Translations under genes and position numbers: made by a program
The notes under the pieces: model-generated
The model's input: only the letters and a program-made list of their open reading frames with translations
Told to the model about the DNA's origin: nothing
The model's database searches: none
Source: CAWVSB01 sp046710535
GTDB lineage: Bacteria; Pseudomonadota; Gammaproteobacteria; Pseudomonadales; CAWVSB01
Direction of reading: 5' to 3'
Assembly (NCBI GenBank): GCA_046710535.1
Contig: JBKEHH010000001.1
Coordinates: 62,001 to 126,000, forward strand
DNA length: 64,000 nucleotides
Shown here: positions 8,509 through 16,840 of the stretch, piece after piece
Layout: each line of letters starts with the position of its first letter
Position numbering within the stretch: position 1 is the first letter of the stretch

Positions 8509-9107
8509 TATTTATCTTCCTCAGCCTTATCTAAGTCTTGGTCTTTTAAATAAGGTGTTAATACTATTACAGTTAAAATTGACAGTACGAGGGTGAAGCC
8601 AATGGCGCTATATAGCTTGTAGCTAACCCAAGTGGCTTCAGAATAATTATATGCAACCACAAGGTTTAATGCGCCAACGACTATAAAATTGGTGATCCAC
8701 AGCCAGTTAATTCGCGCCCATATGTTTTTGGGTAATTTTAATTGTTTGCCTAGGGTACGTTCCATTAGGTTTTTATCACCAATAAACTGGCTGCCCGTAA
8801 ATACTATGGCAAGTATCCAGTTAAAAATGGTTGGTTTTAGTTGAATGAAAGTTTGATCGCGGTAAATTAGCGTTAAGCCACCAAATAACCAAATAGCGAC
8901 AAGAATACCTATTTGCTTTTTTTCGAGTCTTTTAGTAATTATGACGGTAATTGCTACTTGGACAGTGGTCGCAGCGATAAGTACCTGTGTGGCGGTAAAT
9001 ATACCGTCAACAGTGAGCCTCCAGCCGCCAAATTCTAATACAGAGCCATTCATTTGGTAAACAATAAAAAATAATGCGATGGGAATAAGTTCTGCGAACT
9101 GTTTCAT
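8508..9107 (-). CDS. yciB: inner-membrane septation/envelope protein YciB
   Basis: A polytopic inner-membrane protein of the YciB (IspZ) family with about five membrane segments. The family is linked to septation and envelope maintenance; its molecular function is not established. Recognisable blocks are MKQFAELIPIALFFIVYQMNG at the N-terminus and FTGSQFIGDKNLMERTLG in the middle. The frame opens 18 codons further upstream (9161), but MKQF matches the usual family start and the upstream region has no ribosome binding site, so 9107 is preferred. Confidence 0.9.
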   Translation of the reverse strand: MKQFAELIPIALFFIVYQMNGSVLEFGGWRLTVDGIFTATQVLIAATTVQVAITVIITKRLEKKQIGILVAIWLFGGLTLIYRDQTFIQLKPTIFNWILAIVFTGSQFIGDKNLMERTLGKQLKLPKNIWARINWLWITNFIVVGALNLVVAYNYSEATWVSYKLYSAIGFTLVLSILTVIVLTPYLKDQDLDKAEEDK

Positions 9108-9203
9108 ATTGCTTTGTTGTTCCAAATTGCCGACACTTGGCGTTAAATTAAAAGAAAGCATGTTAATGCTTTTTTACGAATACACAACCGCTCAAAGGCT
9201 CTG

Positions 9204-10127
9204 ATGGTAACAATTGTAGACTTTCACACACATAGCACCGCATCTGATGGTAGCTTGTCGCCCCAAGCTTTGATGTTAGCAGCGCTGGATGAAAATGTAG
9301 AGATGATGTCGCTAACTGACCATGACACTGTAGATGGTTTTTTGGCCTTGCGTGAGGGTGCGGCTAAGAGAGTGGGAGGCCAACCAAAAAAAGGCGAGAT
9401 GCAGCTGCAAGCCGGAATAGAGTTTTCTAGTGCTTGGCGGGGTCGCGGTATCCATGTTGTTGGTCTAAATGTCGATGTTGATAATGAGATATTTAAGCAA
9501 GGTGTTGCTCAGATGCAAAATCTTAGGCAAGCGCGTGCTGAAGCCATTGCGGTAAAACTCGCCAAGGTAGGTATCGCTAATAGTTTGCCAGAGGTTATGG
9601 AGTTGAGTGCGGGTAAACCGCCATGTCGACCTCATTTTGCTCAGGTGCTTGTTAATCGGGGTGTGGTGAGTAGTTTTAATCAGGCCTTCACCAAGTATTT
9701 AGGGGCGGGAAAATTAGGTAATGTGGCAAGCCAGTGGCCTGAATTAGACGAAGTGATTGGCTGGATTAACGCCAGTGGCGGGGTCGCGGTATTGGCTCAT
9801 CCAGAAGCCTACGAGCTTACGCGTACTAAATTAGGTGAGTTGGTTGATGATTTTATTGATGCAGGCGGCTTAGCAATTGAGCTTGCTGCGGTTAATGCCA
9901 GCGCTAAAGCCATTGGTATGGTACAAGCTGTTTGTTTGAAGAAAGAGCTGCCGGTATCAGTAGGCAGCGATTTCCACTCACCAAAGCATGGTTGGCGGAG
10001 GATAGGTAAGCGCCAATCGATACCTAAGGGTATTATGCCAATTTGGAAACATGCTAAGTTTATAGCGTCAATTGATGCATCAATTACTTTGAGTCGTGAG
10101 ACCTTAGCTAGTGAAGGAATACAATGA
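9204..10127 (+). CDS. PHP-domain 3',5'-nucleoside bisphosphate phosphatase (RNase AM/YciV-like)
   Basis: A 307-residue PHP phosphoesterase. Metal-binding motifs are DFHTHSTASDGSL near the N-terminus, SLTDHDTVDGF, then AHPEAY and GSDFHSP towards the C-terminus. Family members (YciV/TrpH) remove the 3' phosphate from 3',5'-nucleoside bisphosphates and act on 5' RNA ends. It overlaps yciO by four bases (ATGA) and is divergent from yciB, an arrangement shared with E. coli relatives. Confidence 0.9.
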   Translation: MVTIVDFHTHSTASDGSLSPQALMLAALDENVEMMSLTDHDTVDGFLALREGAAKRVGGQPKKGEMQLQAGIEFSSAWRGRGIHVVGLNVDVDNEIFKQGVAQMQNLRQARAEAIAVKLAKVGIANSLPEVMELSAGKPPCRPHFAQVLVNRGVVSSFNQAFTKYLGAGKLGNVASQWPELDEVIGWINASGGVAVLAHPEAYELTRTKLGELVDDFIDAGGLAIELAAVNASAKAIGMVQAVCLKKELPVSVGSDFHSPKHGWRRIGKRQSIPKGIMPIWKHAKFIASIDASITLSRETLASEGIQ

Positions 10128-10744
10128 GTCAGTTTTTTAGTATTCACCCGGATAATCCCCAGCAGCGTCTAATTCGCCAAGCGGCAGATATTATTAAAGA
10201 TGGCGGTGTTATCGCCTATCCGACTGATTCCGCCTATGCCTTGGGCTGTCATATGGGCGATAAAAAAGCGATGGATAGAATCCGCCGAATCAGACGCTTA
10301 GATGATAGTCATAACTTTACCTTGGTATGTCGAGACCTTTCTGAGATATCGACTTATGCCAAGTTTGGCAATGCCGTATATCGCTTATTAAAGGCACATA
10401 CGCCAGGGCCTTATACCTTTATTTTGCCTGCCACTAGCGAGGTCCCAAAGCGTTTGATGCAAGCCAAGCGTAAGACTATCGGCATCCGAGTGCCAGAAAA
10501 CCCTATAACTCTTGGTTTGTTGGATGAATTAGGTGAGCCGATGATGAGCGTTACTCTAATAATGCCTGGCGAAGAGCTACCACTAACTGACCCTTGGGAG
10601 ATCCGAGAAACTCTAGAGTATGAAGTTGATTTAGTCATAGACGGAGGCTTTTGTGGCTTTGAAGCGACCTCGGTTATAGCATTTGAGGATGATGTGCCAC
10701 TGGTTATGCGGGATGGGAAGGGTTCAGTGGAAGATTTTATCTAA
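10124..10744 (+). CDS. yciO: YciO, Sua5/YrdC-family protein
   Basis: A 206-residue single-domain protein of the Sua5/YciO/YrdC fold that binds RNA and nucleotides. Visible motifs are GGVIAYPTDSAYALGC at the N-terminus, IRRIRRLD (KR.R...-type ATP-binding block) and TPGPYTFILPAT. YrdC and Sua5 make threonylcarbamoyl-AMP for tRNA t6A; YciO is a paralogue with a weaker or different role. It lacks a C-terminal Sua5 domain. It is coupled to the upstream PHP gene by an ATGA overlap. Confidence 0.9.
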   Translation: MSQFFSIHPDNPQQRLIRQAADIIKDGGVIAYPTDSAYALGCHMGDKKAMDRIRRIRRLDDSHNFTLVCRDLSEISTYAKFGNAVYRLLKAHTPGPYTFILPATSEVPKRLMQAKRKTIGIRVPENPITLGLLDELGEPMMSVTLIMPGEELPLTDPWEIRETLEYEVDLVIDGGFCGFEATSVIAFEDDVPLVMRDGKGSVEDFI

Positions 10745-10781
10745 CTATTTTAGTAAACCCGAGGCCAGTGGTGATTTTTGT

Positions 10782-10812
10782 CTGTGCTAGAGCCTGTGCT
10801 AGCGGTTATAAT
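10782..10812 (+). promoter_or_regulatory. possible scpA promoter with direct repeats
   Basis: A consensus -10 hexamer TATAAT (10807-10812) lies about 30 bases before the scpA ATG. Two exact copies of CTGTGCTAG (10782-10790 and 10794-10802) sit where the -35 region would be, 12 bases apart. The repeats could be an activator or repressor site; no good -35 hexamer is seen. Confidence 0.4.
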
Positions 10813-10843
10813 GAGTCATGCATTTTAATAAGATTGACCATTC

Positions 10844-11791
10844 ATGAGTGACGCTGCCGATAATTCATCGAATCAGCTGTCCGCAGACGCGCCAGAGCAA
10901 TTAGCGTCTGTGGCGGTCGAGCAAGCAATACCTGAGCATGACCAGCCTGATTACCAAGAGAAAATTGTCTCGCGCCTAGAAATGGCAAGGCAGGCGATGG
11001 GTGCCCAGCAGGAAGAAATGCCGTTTGCAATAGTTCGTGGTGAAGCAGTTACTGTACTACCTAAAGATTTATACATTCCACCTGAAGCGCTTGAGGTGTT
11101 TTTAGATACCTTTGAAGGGCCGTTAGATTTACTACTATATTTAATTAAGCGGCAGAACATCGATATTTTAGAAATCAATGTGTTTGAAATTACCAAACAG
11201 TATATTTCTTATGTTGAGCTAATGGATTCAATGCAGTTTGAATTAGCCGCAGAATACTTGGTAATGGCAGCCATGTTGGCCGAAATAAAGTCGCGTATGT
11301 TATTGCCACGTAGCGAAGAAGTTTTAGACGAAGATGGCGAAGATCCAAGAGCTGCATTAATACGTCGCTTGCAAGAATACGAACGCTTTAAAGCTGCAGC
11401 GCAAGATATTGATGAATTACCACGATTGGGACGTAATGTGCATCAAGCCTCTGCCGAACCGCCAGAAGTTGATAAGCAGCGGCCTGAACCTGACGTAGAA
11501 ATGAGAGAACTATTAGTATGCCTAGCGGAAGTGTTAAAGCGTGCCGATATGTATGCCAGTCACCAAGTAGAGCGTGAGCAATTATCGACTCGCGAGCGTA
11601 TGTCACAGGTGCTAAGTAAATTACAGGGTAAGCAGTTTGTACCTTTTGTGTCTTTATTTGTTGTAGACGAAGGGCGCTTAGGTGTTGTGGTTACCTTTTT
11701 GGCGATAATGGAATTAATAAAAGAGCAGTTAGTTGAGATAGTTCAAACCGAAGATTTTGGACCCATACACGTGAAAGCAAGAGCATCATGA
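10844..11791 (+). CDS. scpA: segregation and condensation protein A
   Basis: A 315-residue ScpA kleisin. It bridges the SMC dimer and ScpB in the chromosome-condensing complex. The conserved core begins at about residue 85 (TFEGPLDLLLYLIKRQNIDILEI), and the winged-helix C-terminus ends at QTEDFGPIHVKAR. The first 80 or so residues are a poorly conserved acidic extension; no alternative start close to the core has a better ribosome binding site. It overlaps scpB by four bases, and the operon continues into rluB. Confidence 0.93.
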   Translation: MSDAADNSSNQLSADAPEQLASVAVEQAIPEHDQPDYQEKIVSRLEMARQAMGAQQEEMPFAIVRGEAVTVLPKDLYIPPEALEVFLDTFEGPLDLLLYLIKRQNIDILEINVFEITKQYISYVELMDSMQFELAAEYLVMAAMLAEIKSRMLLPRSEEVLDEDGEDPRAALIRRLQEYERFKAAAQDIDELPRLGRNVHQASAEPPEVDKQRPEPDVEMRELLVCLAEVLKRADMYASHQVEREQLSTRERMSQVLSKLQGKQFVPFVSLFVVDEGRLGVVVTFLAIMELIKEQLVEIVQTEDFGPIHVKARAS

Positions 11792-12615
11792 CATTCGATC
11801 CCGATAGACTAAAAAGAATTTTAGAAGGCGCATTATTAGCTGCTGGCAAACCAATGACAGTTATTCAGCTAGAAAGCTTGTTTGAAGAAGATGGAGTGCG
11901 CCCTGCTAGAGATGAAATAAAAGCCGCCTTAGATGATATTACTAATGACATTAAAGGTCGCGGTTTTGAGTTGATGCAAGTGGCGAGTGGTTACCGATTT
12001 CAAGTGTGCGATGACTTAGCGCCGTGGATAGGCCGTTTGTGGGAAGAGAAACCGCAAAAATACTCGCGGGCATTATTAGAGACTTTGGCGCTGATTGCCT
12101 ATCGTCAACCTATCACCCGTGGCGATATTGAAGAGATTCGTGGTGTTGCGGTAAGTAGCAATATTATTCGCACCCTTATGGATAGAGATTGGGTTCGTGT
12201 AGTAGGGCATCGTGAGGTGCCAGGTCGGCCGGCAATGTATGCGTCGACCAAAATTTTTTTAGATTATTTTAATTTAAAAAGCTTGGATCAATTGCCGCCG
12301 CTAGCAGAAATTCAAGACTTAGATAATTTAACTGCTGAGCTTGGTCTAGAAGTGATTGAAGACGTTGCCGAGCCTGTTAGTGAAGATACTGGTAAATTTA
12401 TTAGTCAGCTCGTGCAGAGTGCGAATGACGATGCCGGTTTAGACGAGATTATAGAAGAAGCGGAAGTTGTAGCTGAGAATGACAGTTCATCGTTGTTTGC
12501 TGAAGACTATTCTGACAGCACCGTTGAAGAAAATTCTGAAAATGATTCTGACACCATAGCCATTGATAACAGTGTAGCTGAGTTGCCAATTGATAATAGC
12601 AGTGACAAAAAATGA
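11788..12615 (+). CDS. scpB: segregation and condensation protein B
   Basis: A 275-residue ScpB, the kite-type partner of ScpA. Two winged-helix domains occupy roughly residues 1-170, with the typical block YSRALLETLALIAYRQPITRG and then VVGHREVPGRPAMYASTKIFL. The last 90 residues are an acidic, low-complexity tail rich in Glu, Asp and Ser with no recognised motif. It is coupled to scpA (ATGA) and to rluB (stop overlapping the rluB ATG). Confidence 0.93.
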   Translation: MTFDPDRLKRILEGALLAAGKPMTVIQLESLFEEDGVRPARDEIKAALDDITNDIKGRGFELMQVASGYRFQVCDDLAPWIGRLWEEKPQKYSRALLETLALIAYRQPITRGDIEEIRGVAVSSNIIRTLMDRDWVRVVGHREVPGRPAMYASTKIFLDYFNLKSLDQLPPLAEIQDLDNLTAELGLEVIEDVAEPVSEDTGKFISQLVQSANDDAGLDEIIEEAEVVAENDSSSLFAEDYSDSTVEENSENDSDTIAIDNSVAELPIDNSSDKK

Positions 12616-12695
12616 GTTCTGAAAAACCACCAACAAGTTCTGAAAGACCGCCAATAAGTTCTGAAAAACCAGCAATGAGTTCTGAAAAATTACAA
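12612..12695 (+). repeat. four tandem 21-base repeats across the rluB start
   Basis: Four consecutive 21-base units share the core AGTTCTGAAAAACC and start with ATG, ACA, ATA and ATG. They encode MSSEKPP, TSSERPP, ISSEKPA and MSSEKLQ. The fourth unit runs into the conserved S4 domain, so the array looks like in-frame duplication of the original initiation region. Confidence 0.9.
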
Positions 12696-13514
12696 AAAGT
12701 GCTGGCTGCCACTGGCTTAGGTTCACGCCGTGAAATGGAACGCTGGATAGAGGCAGGCAGAATTATTGTTAATGGTAATAAAGCTACCTTGGGTGACAGG
12801 GTCGAGCCTGAGGATAAAATTGGCGTTGACGGCAGCCCCTTAAAACGCTTGGCGCCGAAAGAAAAACGTAGTCGAGTACTTATTTATAATAAGCCCGAAG
12901 GGCAGATTACGTCGAAGAATGACCCTGAAGGTAGGGCGACAGTATTTGACAGCCTGCCTAACATTCCTGGTGAGCGCTGGGTGTCAGTAGGCCGGCTAGA
13001 TTACAACACTAGCGGCTTACTCATTTTCACTAATGATGGAGAGTTGGCTAATGCTCTAATGCATCCATCATCTAGTGTAGAGCGCGAATACCTATGCCGA
13101 ATTATGGGTGAGGTAAATAACGAAATGCTGCAAAACTTGGTTGACGGAGTGCAGCTAGAAGACGGTGTTGCCAAATTTTATCGGATAGATATTGCTGGCG
13201 GTAAAGGCATTAATCGTTGGTTTCAAGTAACACTTAAGGAAGGGAAAAACCGCGAAGTGCGCCGCCTGTGGGAATCACAAGGCATGATGGTTAGCCGCCT
13301 AAAACGTATACGCTATGCCAGTGTGGTTATTCCGCCAATTTTGTCGGAAGGAAAATGGATGGAGCTAGACCAGAAAGGGATTACCGAGCTTTATAAACAG
13401 GTAGATATGCGTCGCAAGCGTGAACGCCGATTGACCCCTGAAGAGTTAAAGCAGCAAGAAAGACAAATAACTCGGCTTAAAAAACGCGGGACCTCTAATC
13501 GTAATAAATCGTAG
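12612..13514 (+). CDS. rluB: 23S rRNA pseudouridine(2605) synthase RluB
   Basis: A 300-residue RsuA/RluB-family pseudouridine synthase. An S4 RNA-binding domain (KLQKVLAATGLGSRREMERW) precedes the catalytic domain with GRLDYNTSGLLIFTNDGELA, where the Asp is the catalytic residue. It isomerises one uridine of the peptidyl-transferase region of 23S rRNA. The first 21 residues are three extra copies of the normal start region (see repeat), so the ancestral start was probably the in-frame ATG at 12675. The upstream ATG at 12612 is chosen because it overlaps the scpB stop (ATGA), but neither start has a clear Shine-Dalgarno sequence. The C-terminus is a basic tail. Confidence 0.93.
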   Translation: MSSEKPPTSSERPPISSEKPAMSSEKLQKVLAATGLGSRREMERWIEAGRIIVNGNKATLGDRVEPEDKIGVDGSPLKRLAPKEKRSRVLIYNKPEGQITSKNDPEGRATVFDSLPNIPGERWVSVGRLDYNTSGLLIFTNDGELANALMHPSSSVEREYLCRIMGEVNNEMLQNLVDGVQLEDGVAKFYRIDIAGGKGINRWFQVTLKEGKNREVRRLWESQGMMVSRLKRIRYASVVIPPILSEGKWMELDQKGITELYKQVDMRRKRERRLTPEELKQQERQITRLKKRGTSNRNKS

Positions 13515-13642
13515 TAACTATTAGTTTAATCGTGTGAATTCAATAATCGGACTAAATTTGCTATAGCGCCGCCACGATTTACACAACCTAACGAAAAGAA
13601 TCAAATCCACCCCACCCCCAAGAAACTTAACAGGAAACAACT

Positions 13643-14173
13643 ATGTTAGCGGCAAAACGCCTAGAAATGATGATTGAAATTGAAGACAAGCTTAAGGCTG
13701 AATATCAAGCGCAAATTGATATTCGCGAGGCTGAAATTAAAAAATTGAGCAATGAAAACGCTGATCAAAAAGCCACCATTGCAAAGCAGCTGGAGCAGAT
13801 ACAAACACTGTCTACTAGCGCATTGTCTAGCAAAAAACTTGAGCAGCAAAACCGTGAGTTACACCAGCGTAGTGAAAATCTTAAAGAAGAGGTCGCTACT
13901 CATAAGGCTCGTACCAAAGCGCTGCAAAAAGATCTTGCTGAAGAGCGTGCAGAAATCACTATGCTGAAAAGATTTGATACTGCCAAGATTAAGAAAAACC
14001 TTGATGCCAGCAAAAAGAAACTGGCTGAAAAAACTGCAGCGGCAGAAGTGCTACAGAAAAAATACACAAAATATAAAGCCGAAAATTCTGAGTTTAAAAA
14101 TACTGTTAAAGAGCTAGAAAAAAAGCTTGAGGCGTTTGAAGAGGATACAGCTTCAGAAGAAAAAACAGATTAG
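13643..14173 (+). CDS. coiled-coil protein of unknown function
   Basis: A 176-residue soluble protein that is almost entirely predicted coiled coil, rich in Lys, Glu and Ala with repeated LEKKL-type heptads. No signal peptide, membrane segment or enzymatic motif is seen. AGGAAA lies about eight bases before the ATG, and the codon use resembles neighbouring core genes, so it is likely a real gene. It stands alone between rluB and the decayed YHS gene. I do not recognise a family; a structural or scaffold role would be only a guess. Confidence 0.7.
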   Translation: MLAAKRLEMMIEIEDKLKAEYQAQIDIREAEIKKLSNENADQKATIAKQLEQIQTLSTSALSSKKLEQQNRELHQRSENLKEEVATHKARTKALQKDLAEERAEITMLKRFDTAKIKKNLDASKKKLAEKTAAAEVLQKKYTKYKAENSEFKNTVKELEKKLEAFEEDTASEEKTD

Positions 14174-14317
14174 AATATTAACAGGTGAGAGCTGAGAGTT
14201 GGCAGTAACGCTACACCTGCTAATTTATTATTTTGTAAATTCGATGGTTCACCTTAAAACGTAAATAACGCATATTCTTTATCAGCTTTTATGAACGTAT
14301 TTTGTTGAGCTATGACA

Positions 14318-14610
14318 TCAACGGTGCGGATGTTCTATTTTATCATGAAATAGTAATATTTCATCGTCATGAATTTTAAAATTTGTAGAGGCAATTCCTA
14401 CCCGTCGACCTAATGTAAGGCTGTATGGGTAGTGCTCACCATATTTTGGTAGATAGTACTTGGGATTCATTTGAAGTTATTAACTTGGTCTGCTGTGGCG
14501 AAGTAATACACTTTGTCTTTGTCTTTGTATTTTTAGGCAAATTCTTTGCTGCCTTTTTTTAGCGCGATTCTTTTCAAAATACGATACTGGGCTATAGCCA
14601 TGAATGTCAT
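14318..14610 (-). pseudogene. decayed YHS-domain protein gene
   Basis: Stitching three reading frames on the minus strand gives a recognisable YHS-domain protein: DIHGYSPVSYFEKNRAKKGS, then VYYFATADQVNNFK, then NPKYYLPKYGEHYPYSLTLG and a tail ending EHPHR. This matches the usual order GYD.VAYF...KGS.EF, WYFAS..N...F, NP.KYLPQYGGYCAY. The lesions are an extra A in a run of seven, an in-frame TAA after SKEFA, and a one-base deletion before MNPKYY. Its N-terminus is not recoverable. YHS proteins are small, often secreted, and thought to bind metal. No intact frame remains. Confidence 0.75.
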
Positions 14611-14655
14611 TTTTTTGGGTGAGTGGGCGCTACCGCGACTCTGTTTATATTTAGA

Positions 14656-15396
14656 CTAGCGAGCGTCCAATGATTCACCATTTACCCTAATGCTTTCATC
14701 ACCCATTAAGTAATTATAAAGTGGCATTATTTCGTCCACTGTCGGGTTTGTATCAGGATGCTCTGATGGATAGGCAGTGCGTCGCATTCGAGTATTAGTG
14801 GCTCGTGGGTTAATACAATTCACCCGAATGTTGGTGGTGTTTTCTAGCTCATCTGCCAGTACTTGAGTTAAACCTTCGATGCCAAATTTGGATACTGCAT
14901 AGGCTCCCCAATAGGCGCGTCCTTGGCGGCCAACGCCTGAACTTGTCATGATAACTGATGCGTTGTCAGCGAGCTTTAATGCTGGCAATAGCGCTTTAGT
15001 TATTAGAAAGCTGCTAGTGAGATTAACTTGCAGTACCTCAGTCCATTGTTGCGCAGTAATATTTTCAATTGGCTTACGTGGGCCTAAAATTCCTGCATTG
15101 TTTAGTAGGCCATCTAATGCGCTAAATTCATCAATAATAGTTTGATTTAAGTTGTTGTAATCGTCTTCTGTGGCCCCAATCAAATCTAGAGGATAAATAG
15201 CCGGCTCAGGAAATCCTTTAGCAACTATTTCGTCAAAAACTTGTTCAAGCTTACTCACTGTTTTACCCAATAAAATAACAGTGGCACCTAATGATGCATA
15301 ACTATTTGCAGCGGCTTGACCGATCCCGTCGCCGGCACCGGTAATTAGAATTTTTTTGCCAATTAGCAGATTTTCGGGTGCTTGATAGCTGTACAT
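14656..15396 (-). CDS. yciK: YciK-family short-chain dehydrogenase/reductase
   Basis: A 246-residue classical SDR oxidoreductase. The NAD(P)-binding motif is ITGAGDGIG, the structural NNAG follows, and the catalytic set includes Ser in VIMTSSGVG and YAVSK. YciK proteins have no firmly assigned substrate. ATG at 15394-15396 is chosen because AGGA lies six bases upstream and MYSYQAPENLL matches relatives; a TTG at 15414 would add six residues. It is the last gene of the mtaD-ubiG-mupP-yciK operon, an order shared with Pseudomonas. Confidence 0.92.
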   Translation of the reverse strand: MYSYQAPENLLIGKKILITGAGDGIGQAAANSYASLGATVILLGKTVSKLEQVFDEIVAKGFPEPAIYPLDLIGATEDDYNNLNQTIIDEFSALDGLLNNAGILGPRKPIENITAQQWTEVLQVNLTSSFLITKALLPALKLADNASVIMTSSGVGRQGRAYWGAYAVSKFGIEGLTQVLADELENTTNIRVNCINPRATNTRMRRTAYPSEHPDTNPTVDEIMPLYNYLMGDESIRVNGESLDAR

Positions 15397-15421
15397 TATT
15401 AGTCCTGATTTCAATTATTAT

Positions 15422-16093
15422 TTAGGATTGATAGGTGTTAATAATGGCTAACAGCTCTGAGGCATGGTCGATTGTATGATCTGCATTCCAACTCTCCGCC
15501 GGATCTTTAGGGTCTATATAGCCGTAGTTTGCGGCAATAGTTGTCATGCTGGCATTGCGTCCCGCTTCAATATCGCGGCGGTGGTCGCCGACATAGATTA
15601 CATTGTCTGGGTTGCAGTTTATTTGGCTGCAGGCAAGTAACATCGGTTCTGGGTCTGGCTTGGCTTTACTAACGTGGTCAGGGCAGATTGTGACACTAGA
15701 GCGTGAGTCTAGTTTTAAATCGGCCAAAACTTTATCGGCATAAAGGCTGGGTTTATTAGTAACAATTCCCCAAGGTATTTGGCGTTGTTCTAAATGCGAA
15801 AGTACTCTGTCCATACCATCAAATAAAGCCGTTTTTTCACTTAACTTGGTTAGGTAAATTGCTAATAATTGTTGGCGTAAATCTTCAAAACCCGCATCAG
15901 TTTCATCAATGCCGAAACCTAAGCTAACTAGTGCACGAGCGCCATGGGAAACAGTTTGGCGAATTGCATTTTCATCAAGTGCCGGCTTGTTATAACGTGC
16001 TAGTAGTAGCTGCAAGGTGGTAACGAAATCTGGTGCGGTGTCGAGTAAAGTGCCGTCTAAGTCAAATAGTACCGCTTCTAATGTGTTGCTCAT
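15422..16093 (-). CDS. mupP: N-acetylmuramic acid 6-phosphate phosphatase (HAD family)
   Basis: A 223-residue HAD-superfamily phosphatase: motif I LFDLDGTLLDTAPD, motif II VTNKPS, and motif III/IV KPDPEPM and VGDHRRDIEAG. By sequence alone it resembles phosphoglycolate phosphatase (Gph). Its place between ubiG and yciK is that of Pseudomonas MupP, which dephosphorylates MurNAc-6-phosphate in cell-wall recycling to supply the AmgK-MurU route. The MupP assignment therefore rests on synteny. Its ATG overlaps the ubiG stop by four bases. Confidence 0.85.
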   Translation of the reverse strand: MSNTLEAVLFDLDGTLLDTAPDFVTTLQLLLARYNKPALDENAIRQTVSHGARALVSLGFGIDETDAGFEDLRQQLLAIYLTKLSEKTALFDGMDRVLSHLEQRQIPWGIVTNKPSLYADKVLADLKLDSRSSVTICPDHVSKAKPDPEPMLLACSQINCNPDNVIYVGDHRRDIEAGRNASMTTIAANYGYIDPKDPAESWNADHTIDHASELLAIINTYQS

Positions 16094-16806
16094 TCAGGGC
16101 GGCTCGCATGCACCAAATAGTTTACATCGACGTCGTTACCGATACGGTATTTTTTGGTGATGGGGTTAAAGGTCATGCCGCTAATATTGTGCATCTCTAA
16201 CTGTGCCTTACGCAGGCAGGCAGCTAGCTCTGAAGGTTTAATGAACTTGTCATATTTGTGAGTACCTTTGGGTAGCATGCGCAGTAAATGTTCTCCTGCG
16301 ATAACTGCAAATAAATAAGCTTTAGGATTTCGGTTTATGGTGGAGAAAAACAGTTGGCCGCCGGGTTTAACCAGTTTGGCGCAAGCGCTAATAACCGAAC
16401 TTGGGTCGGGTACATGCTCAAGCATTTCCAAGCAGGTGATGATGTCATATTGCTCGGGATGCTGTTCGGCGAAATCTTCGGCGGTAGATTTCTGATAGTC
16501 GATATCTAAGCCTGATTCATGTAAGTGCAAACTGGCCACTGATAGTGGCGCTTCGCCCATATCAATGCCGGTAACTTTGGCGCCACGTTGGGCCATGCCT
16601 TCGCATAAAATGCCGCCACCACAACCAATATCGAGCACTGTTTTGCCGGCTAGTGGCGCACGCTGATCGATATAGTTAACGCGCAATGGGTTGATGTCGT
16701 GTAGTGCTTTAAATTCGCTATTTAAATCCCACCAACGACTAGCCAATTCTTCAAATTTGGCTATTTCAGCTGGGTCTACATTATGGTGAAAAGACGCTTC
16801 GCTCAT
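16090..16806 (-). CDS. ubiG: ubiquinone biosynthesis O-methyltransferase UbiG
   Basis: A 238-residue class I SAM-dependent methyltransferase that performs both O-methylations in ubiquinone synthesis. The SAM site VLDIGCGGGILCEGMAQRGA is clear. Family blocks include FEELASRWWDLNSEFKALHD at the N-terminus, ITCLEMLEHVPDP, and FFSTINRNPKAYLFAVIAGE. The length is typical. It is coupled to mupP and lies 34 bases downstream of mtaD in the same operon. Confidence 0.96.
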   Translation of the reverse strand: MSEASFHHNVDPAEIAKFEELASRWWDLNSEFKALHDINPLRVNYIDQRAPLAGKTVLDIGCGGGILCEGMAQRGAKVTGIDMGEAPLSVASLHLHESGLDIDYQKSTAEDFAEQHPEQYDIITCLEMLEHVPDPSSVISACAKLVKPGGQLFFSTINRNPKAYLFAVIAGEHLLRMLPKGTHKYDKFIKPSELAACLRKAQLEMHNISGMTFNPITKKYRIGNDVDVNYLVHASRPE

Positions 16807-16840
16807 TGTTTAATCTCTGTTTGTTACGCTATAAAATACT

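Noticed and set aside
12449..12726. Leu/Phe-rich antisense ORFs
   Set aside because: They are the reverse complement of the acidic ScpB tail and the rluB tandem repeat, with no start signals.
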